From Christiangramia aestuarii (GTDB taxonomy: Bacteria; Bacteroidota; Bacteroidia; Flavobacteriales; Flavobacteriaceae): a stretch of 64,000 bases of DNA. The position numbers and the translations under genes are program-made. Positions within the stretch are counted from its first letter, which is position 1, and each line of letters opens with the position of its first letter. The notes under the pieces were generated by a model, which was not told the origin of the DNA, made no database searches, and saw only the letters and a program-made list of their open reading frames with translations. Where the stretch lies: contig NZ_VJVW01000004.1 of the NCBI RefSeq assembly GCF_009735585.1, positions 473,771 through 537,770 of the forward strand. Direction: 5' to 3'. This document shows, piece by piece, positions 52,537 to 62,900 of this stretch.

Positions 52537-53043
52537 TCAGGATAAAATCTGTGATTCGTAGCAATAAAAAGGATGCTCGCTTTGCCTGGGGAAATAGATG
52601 TTGCCAAGCCTCTGATATCCCCTGGTCTCGTAGAATTTCTGGTTCCTTTTGTTCTGGCTGAAAGTATCCAGCCTCACAGATTCATACTGATTTTCCCGGG
52701 CATAGGTTTCGGCGAAATCCATCAGTTTCCGGGCGTATCTATTACCCCATAAAGAGGGAAGCACGGCCAGCCTGTGAATGTAAAGATTATTCGAAGTTTT
52801 GCTTAACCATTGTATGGGAATATATTCTTCGTCCATAGTTTCGGTGATCACAATAATACCAACGATTTCATTGTTTGCTTTGAATACATAAAGTTCTTCT
52901 GAAAGAATGTCTGCCTTAAGCCTATCTATTGATGGGTAATGCTCGTTCCACTGGTATATATGCTTCTGTATCATGGCTTTTGCGCAGGCCTCGGTAAGGG
53001 CTTTTACCTCCTGCAGGTCGTTGATGTTGGCTTTTCTGATCAT
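52537..53043 (-). CDS. GNAT-family N-acetyltransferase
   Basis: 168 residues. MIRKANINDLQEVKALTEAC is a typical GNAT opening. The acetyl-CoA loop is VLPSLWGNRYARKLMDFAE and the later strand and helix are DTFSQNKRNQKFYETRGYQR. The substrate is unknown. Confidence 0.9.
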   Translation of the reverse strand: MIRKANINDLQEVKALTEACAKAMIQKHIYQWNEHYPSIDRLKADILSEELYVFKANNEIVGIIVITETMDEEYIPIQWLSKTSNNLYIHRLAVLPSLWGNRYARKLMDFAETYARENQYESVRLDTFSQNKRNQKFYETRGYQRLGNIYFPRQSEHPFYCYESQILS

Positions 53044-53087
53044 TTTACAATTAAAAAATAAACATTTCTATATTTATGAAAAATTGT

Positions 53088-53095
53088 TACATTTG
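53088..53095 (+). promoter_or_regulatory. Promoter -7 element of tRNA-Ala
   Basis: TACATTTG fits TAnnTTTG and lies 10 bases before the tRNA. A TTTC at 53065-53068 with 19 bases between could be the -33 part. Confidence 0.55.
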
Positions 53096-53105
53096 CTCCC
53101 AAGTC

Positions 53106-53182
53106 GGGGGATTAGCTCAGCTGGCTAGAGCGTTTGGCTGGCAGCCAAAAGGTCATCGGTTCGACTCCGATATTCTCCACCA
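53106..53182 (+). tRNA. tRNA-Ala (anticodon GGC)
   Basis: Full cloverleaf with encoded CCA. Acceptor GGGGGAT pairs with ATTCTCC using two G-T pairs, one of them G3:U70, the alanine identity element. The anticodon stem is TTTGG/CCAAA with loop CTGGCAG, anticodon GGC. T arm ATCGG/CCGAT. Confidence 0.95.
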
Positions 53183-53213
53183 AAACCACCGTTTAAAAGC
53201 GGTGGTTTTTTTA
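53183..53213 (+). terminator. Terminator of tRNA-Ala
   Basis: AACCACCG at 53184-53191 pairs with CGGTGGTT at 53200-53207, followed by a T tract. Confidence 0.85.
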
Positions 53214-53260
53214 TTCAGCATAGTTTATATACTGATAATTTTGGAATGATATCTTACAAA

Positions 53261-53291
53261 AAAGACCACTGTTTTTGGCAGTGGTCTTTAG
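53261..53291 (-). terminator. Terminator after the alpha/beta hydrolase gene
   Basis: AAAGACCACTG at 53261-53271 pairs with CAGTGGTCTTT at 53279-53289. On the minus strand a T run follows. It also faces the tRNA-Ala transcript. Confidence 0.8.
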
Positions 53292-53293
53292 TT

Positions 53294-54190
53294 TTAATCG
53301 TCATCTGAATCTCCATACTCATCCCAGAGCACTTTGGATTCTGTTTTCATGAAATCGATACTTTTATCGATCACATGCCTAAAAACTTTTGGTAATTCTT
53401 CCTCTTCCCATGGATGTTTGGTGCCAAACACATGATCTGCATTTTCTACCAGTAGTAGTTTTGGAGCTGGACTCCATTCAAAAAGGTTACCGGCTTCTCC
53501 AATAGAAACACTGGTATCGCTGCTTCCGTGGGCAATAAGATGGGGGATTTGCAGTTTTTTAGCCGCCTTTTTAATGTTCAGGCGTTCCCTGTGCTCCCTG
53601 AAATTCTTATAGAACTGGTAGTGATGAGGTAACTGCTGTCCCGTCCTGGTATTCTGGATATAGTAAACTCCTTTCTTTTCCCAGGCTTCCAGCTTTTTCC
53701 CTTCAGGGAAACGGGAAGCAAAGTCTGAAACCGACGCCAGGGTAAGCAGTTTGGTGATCCTTTTTTCTTCCGCAGCTTTTATCACGCATATTCCCCCACC
53801 ACGGGAATGCCCAATAAGGTTAATGTCATCTGGCTTTATTTGTTTACCGAACTTGAAGTCTGGCAAGAGGATCCAGTCGATAACTTTCTGCAGATCGTCT
53901 AATTCTATGATGTAGTTGTTGTCTCCAAAAGCTTCAATATCCATAAATTCGGTTAGATGCTCTGGAGTGGTCCCGTTATGGCTGAAATTGAATTTTACAA
54001 AAAAGAAGCCTGCCTCGGCCATTCTTTCGCCCATGGCCTCCCAGGCGCCCCAATCCTTAAATCCTTTGTAACCATGGCAAAAAATAACCAGCGGCTTTGG
54101 CTTTCCGTCGTCTTTGAAGATCAGGTCGGCCAGGATGGGTTTATTATGCCTGCCTTCTATCTCTAGGTTCAATTCTTTAGAAACTTCCAT
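53294..54190 (-). CDS. Alpha/beta hydrolase family protein
   Basis: 298 residues, no signal peptide. The oxyanion region is LVIFCHGYKGFKDWG. The nucleophile Ser is in IGHSRGGGICV. A late catalytic Asp is in AHGSSDTSV and the His in VENADHVFG. It resembles dienelactone hydrolase or serine aminopeptidase-like S33 proteins. It overlaps the AddB-like gene by 14 bases, so it is coupled to it. Substrate unknown. Confidence 0.88.
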   Translation of the reverse strand: MEVSKELNLEIEGRHNKPILADLIFKDDGKPKPLVIFCHGYKGFKDWGAWEAMGERMAEAGFFFVKFNFSHNGTTPEHLTEFMDIEAFGDNNYIIELDDLQKVIDWILLPDFKFGKQIKPDDINLIGHSRGGGICVIKAAEEKRITKLLTLASVSDFASRFPEGKKLEAWEKKGVYYIQNTRTGQQLPHHYQFYKNFREHRERLNIKKAAKKLQIPHLIAHGSSDTSVSIGEAGNLFEWSPAPKLLLVENADHVFGTKHPWEEEELPKVFRHVIDKSIDFMKTESKVLWDEYGDSDDD

Positions 54191-56933
54191 ACGTCTTTTT
54201 AATTTCTTTCTCTATGAAGGGGATCTCCGGATCGCAGATCTCCACTATTAATTTCTTCAGTTCAGTTTGAAACAGGTCTAAAGTTTCCTGGGTTATCAAC
54301 GAATCTTTCTTCCTGCTTCCCGGTTCTTTTTTCTCGAATTTCAGAAAACCGGACTTTAGATTTTTAAATGAAATAATTCCTGCTTCGGCAGGGAATTTAA
54401 GGCCTTTCTCCAGTGCAATCAAACTCGCGTAAGTTAAAACCTGAAAACTTTTGGAGTAATTATCATAATCTTTTGTTATTTCCTCCCAGTCGCCTAAGCT
54501 CAGATTTCGAGATTCAACTTTCCCCGTTTTATAATCGATGATCCTGGGAATCCCATTCGAAGTTTCAAAGCGATCAACCTTGCCGCGAAGATAAACTGAA
54601 AAAGGTAGATTTTCGACAGGAAGTTCTACTTTCAGGTCTTTTTCTATTTGAATTATCCTGATCTCTTCCCCGGCTTTAAGTCTATCCAATTCAAATTTCA
54701 GGAAGTTCTGTAAATACCTCTTGGCTACCTCAAAAATGAGCAGGTTCTTTCCTTTTTCCAGCGGTAACTTAGAATAGGCTTCTGCAAACTCTTTGGTGAT
54801 CTGCCGGTCGGCCATTTTCTTAAATTCGTGGATGATCTCCTCGGTGATCTGTCTGCCTTCATACTGCTTATAGAAGTTCTCAAGCGCATTGTGCACCACG
54901 GTTCCAAGAGTATTAAAGGCCACGGTTTCCTCGACCTCTTCCTGGTCACGTACACCAAGGACATACTGCTGGTAAAAGTCAAGCGGATTTCGAATATAGG
55001 TCGTAAGGGCAGAAGGGGAGAAACCATATTCTGCCAGGGACCTGAGCCTTTCCAGGATCTCAGGTGTTTTCTTTATTTCTTTTAATGTGCTGGACTGATT
55101 TGTTACTTTTGGACTAATCAAAAGTTTTTTCAGCTTGTGTGCTGGTTGTTTTTCTATTTCCAGCTGGGTTAGAAACCTGCTTTTTTCACCAGAGTTCAGG
55201 CCTTCAGCTTCGGTATTGTAAAGCAGGTAAACATTCTTCGCCCTTTGCAGAAGCCTGTAAAAGTGATAGGTGTACACGGCATCTTTTTCCCTGTAGGTGG
55301 GGAGTTTGTATTCCTGCTTTAGATCGTAAGGAATAAAGGAATTATCAGATTTACCGGCCGGGAGCACTCCTTCGTTCAGAGAGGAGATGATCACCGTTTC
55401 AAAATCCAGCGCCCTTGATTCCAGCATTCCCATTAATTGCAGTCCCTGGAAGGGCCTTCCCTGGAAGTCAAGGGTTTCTGTGCCGAGCAACTCCTTGTAA
55501 AAGTTATAGAGGGCCTTAATGGTTTTTAAGTGGGGATACTCGGTATTCAAATTATCCAGCTTGTTGAACAGGACATGGAAATGATAAAGAAATTCCAGCC
55601 CTATCTTATCTTCTTCCTCTCTAAGGTGAGGTTTCAAAAACTGGATGAGCTGGTGAAGGTCCCCTATCATTTGGGAAACAGAAACCTTTTTTGGTTCAAA
55701 GCAGACCGAAATGATCTTTCTGAGCTCTGCCGGGAAAGCTGCTGTAATACTTTCGAAATTTAGATAGACCAGGTTCTCTGTATTGATCCGGCTTACCAGT
55801 TTTTCTGAATATGGTTTTAAAAGATTGCTTAAAGAAGGATGGTTAATGATAGAGATCACCTCTTTATAATAATATTCGGAGCCTTTATTTAAATGAATGC
55901 TGAAAAGATTCTCGAACAGGGAATTTATAGGAGCATTCTTAATGGGAAAACCCATGGTAATATTCAATTCACCTATGGAAGGTGGCATGGAATTGAGTAC
56001 CGGCAACAATAATTCCTCTTCCCCCAAGACAATGGCCGTATTTTCCAGTTGCTCGGCATCAAGATCTGTAAGGATCTCCCCGATATATTTGGCCTGACCA
56101 ATATTCTTGGGCACTCCAATAAACTGAATTTCCTTTTCTTGGGAATAGTTGCTGGTAAAGGAGTTGTAGGGATTGCTTTTATAATATTCCCAGTTTTTCA
56201 AGTAGTCTCGAATGAACAGGGAAGCAGCGTGCGAAGGATCGGAATAAAATACATTGTCCAGGTCCCAGAAAACTTCAGCGCGATCGTTTTCCAGAAGTTT
56301 CTGAATAATATGCTGTTCAGATGCATTTAGGGCATTGAAACCAATGAAAACATGTTTCTTTTCATTCCGGGCAATATAATCGTCAATGTTTTCCGCAGCC
56401 TTTCGGTAGATAAGGCCCTGATAACCCTGATTTTTGGAAACCAGGCTTTCTGACAATGCTTCGTAGAACGAAGGTAGTTCTTTCCAGAACTTGAGGTATT
56501 TCTTGATAAGTTCTGTCTTCTCCTCCTGCAGATACCAGTGGTTTATATCCTGGATGTCAGATAGGTAATCAAAGAATGGTTTATAGTCTATAAGATATCT
56601 GTCTATCTCGTTGAAATCCTGGATGAGGCTTTGTGCCCAGGTGATAAAAGTTTCAAAGTCTTCGGTTTCTGAAGTGGGAGTATGGTTTTTATATACTTCA
56701 TAGAACTCGAACAGGCTTATGGTATTGTCTATAGATTGCAATCCTGAGATAAGTTCTGTAAACTCCTCTACACTGTATATGGAAGGGGCGAAAATATTCT
56801 TTTGGGCTACAGACGCAAGTTCCTTAATGAGATAAGATCCCGCTCTTTTACTGGGTAAAATAAATATAGTATCAGATAAAGGGGTGCCAGAATTATCAAG
56901 CTTCTGTAATACTTCTCGAATAAATGATTTCAT
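54177..56933 (-). CDS. AddB-like PD-(D/E)XK nuclease/inactivated helicase subunit
   Basis: 918 residues. N-terminal segment IFILPSKRAGSYLIKEL is the degenerate Walker-like region of AddB/RexB. The middle has helicase remnants (VIISSLNEGVLPAGKSDNSF). The C-terminal nuclease domain begins at about residue 630 and has RIIDYKTGKVE with the catalytic Asp and Lys. The expected partner AddA is at 59903-63007, with ompA and kbl between. Together they would resect double-strand breaks and start recombination. The Cys cluster for an iron-sulfur centre of Bacillus AddB is not seen. Confidence 0.88.
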   Translation of the reverse strand: MKSFIREVLQKLDNSGTPLSDTIFILPSKRAGSYLIKELASVAQKNIFAPSIYSVEEFTELISGLQSIDNTISLFEFYEVYKNHTPTSETEDFETFITWAQSLIQDFNEIDRYLIDYKPFFDYLSDIQDINHWYLQEEKTELIKKYLKFWKELPSFYEALSESLVSKNQGYQGLIYRKAAENIDDYIARNEKKHVFIGFNALNASEQHIIQKLLENDRAEVFWDLDNVFYSDPSHAASLFIRDYLKNWEYYKSNPYNSFTSNYSQEKEIQFIGVPKNIGQAKYIGEILTDLDAEQLENTAIVLGEEELLLPVLNSMPPSIGELNITMGFPIKNAPINSLFENLFSIHLNKGSEYYYKEVISIINHPSLSNLLKPYSEKLVSRINTENLVYLNFESITAAFPAELRKIISVCFEPKKVSVSQMIGDLHQLIQFLKPHLREEEDKIGLEFLYHFHVLFNKLDNLNTEYPHLKTIKALYNFYKELLGTETLDFQGRPFQGLQLMGMLESRALDFETVIISSLNEGVLPAGKSDNSFIPYDLKQEYKLPTYREKDAVYTYHFYRLLQRAKNVYLLYNTEAEGLNSGEKSRFLTQLEIEKQPAHKLKKLLISPKVTNQSSTLKEIKKTPEILERLRSLAEYGFSPSALTTYIRNPLDFYQQYVLGVRDQEEVEETVAFNTLGTVVHNALENFYKQYEGRQITEEIIHEFKKMADRQITKEFAEAYSKLPLEKGKNLLIFEVAKRYLQNFLKFELDRLKAGEEIRIIQIEKDLKVELPVENLPFSVYLRGKVDRFETSNGIPRIIDYKTGKVESRNLSLGDWEEITKDYDNYSKSFQVLTYASLIALEKGLKFPAEAGIISFKNLKSGFLKFEKKEPGSRKKDSLITQETLDLFQTELKKLIVEICDPEIPFIEKEIKKTYGSF

Positions 56934-56945
56934 AGGCCCTAAAAT

Positions 56946-56976
56946 AAAAAACGCCCCGCAATGCGGAGCGTTTTTA
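56946..56976 (-). terminator. Terminator after ompA
   Basis: AAAAACGCCCCGC and GCGGAGCGTTTTT form a stem with one mismatch around a three-base loop. On the minus strand it is followed by a T-rich run. Confidence 0.75.
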
Positions 56977-56997
56977 TGCTTAGATTATTGAATCTAA

Positions 56998-58416
56998 TTA
57001 TTCATTGTCTTCAGAAGTGTTTTTCATTTCTCTTTCTTTATCTAGAGATATCTCAACACGTCTGTTTTCCTGTCTTCCTTCAGGAGTACTGTTAGTTGCG
57101 ATTGGCTGAGTTTCACCATATCCTTCAGAAGTCAATCTGTTAGATGGAACTCCATTTTCTTCTAGCCATTTCTCAACAGAAGCAGCACGCTCTTTAGATA
57201 ACTTCATGTTATATGAGTCTGAACCTACACTATCAGTATGACCTTCCACGTGGAAAATAGTTTGTGGATACTCATTCATTATATCAACGATAGACTTAAG
57301 TGCATCTTCAGATTCCTTACGGATAGAAGCTTTGTTGAAGTCGAAAAGTACAGTTTTAGAATACTCATTCAATTCAGAAATAACTTCAGCGCTAGGCTCT
57401 GGACATCCGTTAGAAGCAGCAGGACCGGCTTCGTTTGGACAGTCATCATCCTTATCAAGGATTCCGTCACCATCAGAATCTGGCCATGGGCATCCGTCGT
57501 TCTCAGCTGGACCAGCTTCATCTGGACAGTTATCATCACCGTCTCTTACACCGTCACCGTCAGAATCAGGACATCCATTCATTTCTGGAGTACCAGCTTC
57601 TTCTGGACAGTCATCATCTGGATCAGCGATTCCATCACCATCAGTATCAGGACATCCATCAAATTCAGCTAGACCAGCTTCATTTGGACATGCATCCTGA
57701 CGATCTTCGATTCCGTCACCGTCAGTATCAGGACATCCATTAAATTCTTCAAGACCTGGAGTCTCTGGACATTCGTCATTTTTATCATAGATTCCGTCAC
57801 CGTCAGTATCTTTTCCACCGAACATGAATTTAATACCAGCAGAGTGTTGGAAATGTTTAGCGCTTTCTGGCTCGAATGCATGCTTATATCTAGACTCTAC
57901 AGTTAGTGCTACGTTATCTGAAAACCAGAAGTTAAAACCTAACTTACCATTAAGTGTAAGAGCATCGGCATTTTCAATATCCTGACCATCCTGATCTCCT
58001 ATCCAGGTATAACCAGTACCAATACCGATTACAGGATCAAACCAACCATCGTTCAGCATAGCTCTAAGGCTGTAATCTGCACTAAGGTCTAGTGAGTAAT
58101 AAGCAAGATCGCCTACACTTCTATCTCCATACTGGTCTATCTGGTTGATAGAACCACTAAATTCACCAACAAAACCGGCTCCAATATATCTGGAAACAGT
58201 AAGTTTAGAAATTGCAGGTAAAGTATTCCAGTGATCATTTGAGTTAAAATACTGGTCAAAGAAATCGCCACGAGGTGCGTCTTCACCTACAGGATAGAAA
58301 TCAACTGCATTGGTTCCAATACCAATTGCCCATGGGTTATTGGCATCCTGTGCCTTAACCGAAGTAAAGCCAAATATCAGTAATGTGGCCAGTACAATTT
58401 TGCTAAGATGTTTCAT
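56998..58416 (-). CDS. OmpA-family porin with thrombospondin type 3 repeats
   Basis: 472 residues. Signal peptide to about residue 22 (FGFTSVKAQ), then an eight-strand barrel-like domain (about 23-200). Five thrombospondin type 3 Ca-binding repeats (DxDGDGxxDxxDxCP) span about 203-340. The OmpA peptidoglycan-binding domain (about 355-465) includes FHVEGHTDSVGSDSYNMKLS and NRRVEISL. It anchors the outer membrane to peptidoglycan and the repeats act as a calcium-binding spacer. It lies between the AddB-like gene and kbl, on the same strand, but has its own promoter and terminator. Confidence 0.96.
   Translation of the reverse strand: MKHLSKIVLATLLIFGFTSVKAQDANNPWAIGIGTNAVDFYPVGEDAPRGDFFDQYFNSNDHWNTLPAISKLTVSRYIGAGFVGEFSGSINQIDQYGDRSVGDLAYYSLDLSADYSLRAMLNDGWFDPVIGIGTGYTWIGDQDGQDIENADALTLNGKLGFNFWFSDNVALTVESRYKHAFEPESAKHFQHSAGIKFMFGGKDTDGDGIYDKNDECPETPGLEEFNGCPDTDGDGIEDRQDACPNEAGLAEFDGCPDTDGDGIADPDDDCPEEAGTPEMNGCPDSDGDGVRDGDDNCPDEAGPAENDGCPWPDSDGDGILDKDDDCPNEAGPAASNGCPEPSAEVISELNEYSKTVLFDFNKASIRKESEDALKSIVDIMNEYPQTIFHVEGHTDSVGSDSYNMKLSKERAASVEKWLEENGVPSNRLTSEGYGETQPIATNSTPEGRQENRRVEISLDKEREMKNTSEDNE
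57397..57810 (-). repeat. In-frame tandem repeats coding for calcium-binding TSP3 units in ompA
   Basis: Five units with similar codons for DTDGDG or DSDGDG motifs, spaced mostly 28 codons apart. The DNA periodicity is coding and not a CRISPR array. Such repeats can recombine and vary in number between strains. Confidence 0.85.
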
Positions 58417-58477
58417 ATTTAATAGTTTAGTTTTAAGTGTTAATTGTGAACAAAAGTATACGCTTATTGAATATTAA

Positions 58478-58485
58478 CAAAGGTA
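58478..58485 (-). promoter_or_regulatory. Promoter -7 element of ompA
   Basis: Minus-strand TACCTTTG fits TAnnTTTG about 60 bases upstream of the ompA start. No -33 partner is clear. Confidence 0.5.
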
Positions 58486-58603
58486 AAAATAATAAAGTTT
58501 TCTTAATTGCAGAGCCTTTCCAAGCGTTTTATACACATTTTAATAACTGAAAATCAATTATTTTGATAATATTTTAAAGACTTTTTAAGCCCCCTTATTT
58601 AGA

Positions 58604-59797
58604 TTAAATGACCCCTAATTCCTTTCCTACCTTTTTAAATGCATTAATAGCTTTATCCAGGTGTTCTTTTTCGTGAGCTGCAGATAGTTGTACCCTAATT
58701 CGGGCTTTTCCTTTAGGTACTACCGGGTAAAAGAAGCCTATAACATAAATGCCTTCTTCTAGTAGTTTATCGGCCATGTCCTGTGAAAGCTTGGCATCGT
58801 GCAGCATTACAGGTACAATGGCAGCTTCACCATCTATGATCTCGAAACCTGCATCTTTAACTCCCTTTTTGAAATATTGGGTGTTTTCTTTCAGTTTTTT
58901 ACGCAGGCTGTTGTCTGTTTGCAGCATATCAAACACCTTGATAGAAGCTCCAACGATCGCCGGTGCCAGTGAATTTGAGAAAAGATATGGTCTTGACCTC
59001 TGCCTCAGGATCTCGATGATCTCTTTTTTGGCCGTGGTGTAACCTCCCATTGCTCCACCTAAGGCTTTACCAAGAGTACCTGTGATAATATCTATTCTTC
59101 CCAGCACTCCTTTTTCTTCCAGGGTCCCAATTCCCTGTTCTCCAATAAATCCTGTAGCATGACATTCATCTATCATGACTAGGGCATCATATTTATCTGC
59201 CAGGTCGCATATCTCATCAAGTGGTGCTACCAAACCATCCATAGAAAATACTCCGTCTGTTACTATAAGCTTATATCTTGCACCATTCTCGTTTGCTTCC
59301 TTCAGTTTATTTTCAAGGTCTTGCATATTGCCGTTCTCATAACGATAGCGACCAGCCTTACATAGCCTTACACCGTCTATGATAGAAGCATGGTTAAGGG
59401 AATCTGAAATAATTGCATCCTCCTTGGTCAAAAGCGGCTCGAAGATACCCCCGTTGGCATCAAAACAGGCTGCATAGAGAATAGTGTCCTCAGTACCGTA
59501 AAAGTCTGAGATCTTTTGCTCCAATTCCTTGTGAATATCCTGGGTTCCGCAAATAAAGCGAACACTGGACATTCCAAAACCATGGGTGTCCATGGTGTCC
59601 TTAGCGGCCTGAATAACCTCAGGATGAGAAGAAAGCCCCAGGTAGTTATTTGCGCAGAAATTGATCACCTCTTCCCCAGAAGCGATCTTGATCATCGCGT
59701 CCTGAGGGCTGGTAATTATTCTTTCTCTCTTATAAAGACCGGCCTCTTTGATCTCTTCTATTTCTTTTTGTAAATGCTCTTTTATTCCTCCGTACAT
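58604..59797 (-). CDS. kbl: Glycine C-acetyltransferase (2-amino-3-ketobutyrate CoA ligase)
   Basis: 397 residues, typical for the alpha-oxoamine synthase family. [19 protein letters not shown] near the start, the PLP lysine in [23 protein letters not shown], and the ending [22 protein letters not shown]. Threonine degradation is the standard role. No tdh gene is beside it. The length and motifs separate it from the longer serine palmitoyltransferases, although family members overlap in function. Confidence 0.93.
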   Translation of the reverse strand: MYGGIKEHLQKEIEEIKEAGLYKRERIITSPQDAMIKIASGEEVINFCANNYLGLSSHPEVIQAAKDTMDTHGFGMSSVRFICGTQDIHKELEQKISDFYGTEDTILYAACFDANGGIFEPLLTKEDAIISDSLNHASIIDGVRLCKAGRYRYENGNMQDLENKLKEANENGARYKLIVTDGVFSMDGLVAPLDEICDLADKYDALVMIDECHATGFIGEQGIGTLEEKGVLGRIDIITGTLGKALGGAMGGYTTAKKEIIEILRQRSRPYLFSNSLAPAIVGASIKVFDMLQTDNSLRKKLKENTQYFKKGVKDAGFEIIDGEAAIVPVMLHDAKLSQDMADKLLEEGIYVIGFFYPVVPKGKARIRVQLSAAHEKEHLDKAINAFKKVGKELGVI

Positions 59798-59886
59798 AAT
59801 AATAAATTTTTCTTCCGTTAATAGTTTTGTTGCTTTACCAGTAGCTTATAGCCTTACAGTTGCCAACCAGCTTTTTTGATGACACA

Positions 59887-59894
59887 CAAATTTA
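59887..59894 (-). promoter_or_regulatory. Promoter -7 element of kbl
   Basis: Minus-strand TAAATTTG fits TAnnTTTG about 90 bases upstream of the kbl start, right after the AddA-like gene. Confidence 0.45.
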
Positions 59895-59902
59895 AACTTC
59901 TT

Positions 59903-62900
59903 TTATACATATTTAATAATAATGGGATTATTCGTGTAAATCAATAAACATTTGTCAATTTCGTATCCCATTTCCTGCAGTGAATTAGCATATTCTGAAA
60001 CCTGCTTTTTATGATCGTCCACAAAGCCACCTGTCTTATAATCTATTACGCTTACTTTATTTCCGGAAAAATTCAGCCGGTCTGGTCGTAATCTCTTTCC
60101 TGAAGTAGTGATCAGCTCTCTTTCATTTAAGTTACTTGCAGGTTCTTCATAGAACTCCTTTAATTCCGGGTGAGTGAGTATTGCCGAAATAAGTTCAGAG
60201 ACTTCTTGCCGCGTGTTCTCGGTGATCAAACCTGTATTCACGGCCCAGTCCATTGCCTGCGGCAGGTCTTTTGCTTTTTCGATTCTCGCCAGGATCTCAT
60301 GCGTGATCTCTCCTTTTTCTATGGCTTCTTGTTGCCTGGAATCCCAAAGTGAACCAGACCTGGTAACGATATTCACCGCCTGGTTCTGCACCGGTGAAGA
60401 ATAGAACCTTTCCGGCTCGATGCTTGAGTTATCGGCTTTTTTAGATTCGAAAACTTGTTCAGGGCTACCGAATTCGTAGCTTAGGCTGTCGTTCCACTTC
60501 CCGGTGGACCTGAGAAAATCTACCAGTATATCTGGGACATTGGTATTTTTCTTTGGCTTTTCATTGTAATTAGATAGTATGTAGAGATGTTGAGCCGCCC
60601 TGGTACAGGCTACGTATAGTACATTTAGCGTGTCGAGTTCGTTCTTATAAAGCAGGTCCTGGAATTTTTCAGCGGCATGTTCATTCCAGTTCAGCATTTT
60701 CTGGGAAGCATTCACATAGGCCACTGGAATATTTTCATCGTTAAGTTCCAGCCATAAGCTATCGTTCCTCGTATCCTGCAGGTCTGAATTGGCAAAAGGA
60801 TAGATCACCACCGGGAATTCCAGGCCTTTAGATTTATGAATGGTCATAATCTGTACCGCATTATCTGCTTCTGGTACCACGATACTTAGTTTATCCTTTT
60901 TCTGTTCCCACTTTTGAAGAAAATCTGCCAGCCCATTGGAAGTATTTTGAGTAGTCTCAAATACGAAGTCCAGGAAATACTGGATATAGGCATCAGATGT
61001 TTCGATCAATTGGAAAGACCTGATAATATATTCCACAGACTCGTAGAGAGAAAGCTGGCTTAGCCTATCCATGTTAAATTCCAGATCATAATCTTTGATC
61101 CAATTGAAAAAATCGCTGCCTGTTTCAGGTAGATTTTTGATAAGGATTTGGTGAGTTTCTTCGTCCTTTAAAAGTTTTTTTGAGAGGAAATCGAATATGT
61201 TCAGTTTAATTTTTGCGTCCTCCGGATTGAGGCTGTAATACAGAAGGTCTATTATAAATCTTACCTCCCCTGACTGATTAATAAGAAGAGTTTCAGAAGA
61301 GATCACTGAAACTTCGTTTTCGCTAAGGTATTCTGCAATGGCGACCCCTTCTGAACGTTTCCTGGTAAGTATGCAAATATCTCTTCTCTGGAATCCTTTT
61401 AGGTCCAGGTCGTGGATTATCTTTAGGATTTCCTGAGGATATATCTCAAATTCTTCTTCCCGGTTAGAGGCTTCGATAAGTTTTATGTTCACATAGCCGA
61501 AATCTCCTTTTTTGGGATTCTGCGCCGACTGCTCAAAAAGTTCTGAATATTCAGGATAGTTCAGCATCGAGGCGGCGAATTTAAAAAAGCTGTTATTAAA
61601 ATTTACGACTTCAGAACCGCTCCTGTAATTATCGGGTAAGTTCACTACAGCCTGTTCTATCTGGAAAGGATTCACCTTTTTAGAACTAAGGTCTATAAGC
61701 TGCTCTGCTCTCCCGCCTCGCCAGCGATAAATACTTTGTTTAGCGTCTCCCACAATGGTTAAACCGGCAGGCTCTCCAGAATCCAGTTTATTCCCGACCA
61801 GCGGGATCAGATTCTCCCATTGCATGACAGAAGTATCCTGGAATTCGTCAATAAAATAATGCTGGTAACGTTCTCCCAGGCGTTCATAAATGAAAGGTAC
61901 AGGCTGGTCTTTTACCTGTTCGCTTATCCTGGGGTTGAATTCTGAGATAAGGACCAGGTTACGGTCTTTCTTGATCGCTTCTACCTCACGGTTTATCTCA
62001 TTTAAGAGAGATAATTGTACCAGGTTCTTCTTTATTTCGTTCAAGAATTCGATCTGAAAATAGGCCTGCTTGGAAGTCCTGAAGATCTCTGCTATTTCTG
62101 CCTGGGCATTATCCAGGGCCATTTTGGCATCTTGGATCACTTTTTTGGGGTACAATGGGGCGTCTTCTATCTTTTCAGCCCATTTAGCGTTAAAATTCAC
62201 CTGGCCGGCACCGGTCTGTAATTTTCTGAAATGTTTTGGAACATACTGTCCGCTGAAATCTGATTCCTGAATACCATTAGCATCAATAAGCTCAAAAAAC
62301 GATTCTGCGGAAAGTTTCAGGCTATCCTCAGCAATTTTTATATCGGCCCGAAGTTTTTTGGCGAATTTCTCAAAATCCTTAAGGGTCTTATTTTTTAGTA
62401 AACCGGTGTATTTTTGATGGTTCTCGTTGATAAGTAACCTAGAAATATTAAAAAGGTCCCGGCTAATATCCCAGCTTTTATCGTCGTCTGTCTTTGTTAA
62501 GGTAAAATCTATGAGAATTCTGGTAAGCTTTTCGTTTGTTCCGGCTTTACTTATCAGGCTTTCTACCGCTTCCATAAGCACTTCTTCTGCGCTTAGTTCA
62601 ACTTCAAAATTCATGGGAATTCCAAGGTCTCTTGCAAAGGTTCTTAAAACCCTGTGGGTAAAACCGTCGATAGTGGAAATTTCAAAAGCCGCGTAATTGT
62701 GGATGATGCTTTTCAGTATCTCCGAAGATTTGGATTTAATTTCAGCTTTGCTAAGACCTGTTTCGGCTGCAATGGCCTCCATTAGGGGATTCGGTTTTTG
62801 AGTATCTTCCTGGGAAAATTCAGCCAGGCTGTCTATGATCCTTTTCTTCATTTCGCCTACCGCCTTGTTGGTAAATGTAATGGCAAGTATATTTTTGTAG

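Noticed and set aside
57397..57810. Periodic DNA that could suggest a CRISPR array or tandem satellite
   Set aside because: The period is in frame with ompA and encodes calcium-binding TSP3 units. There are no identical direct repeats with unrelated spacers.
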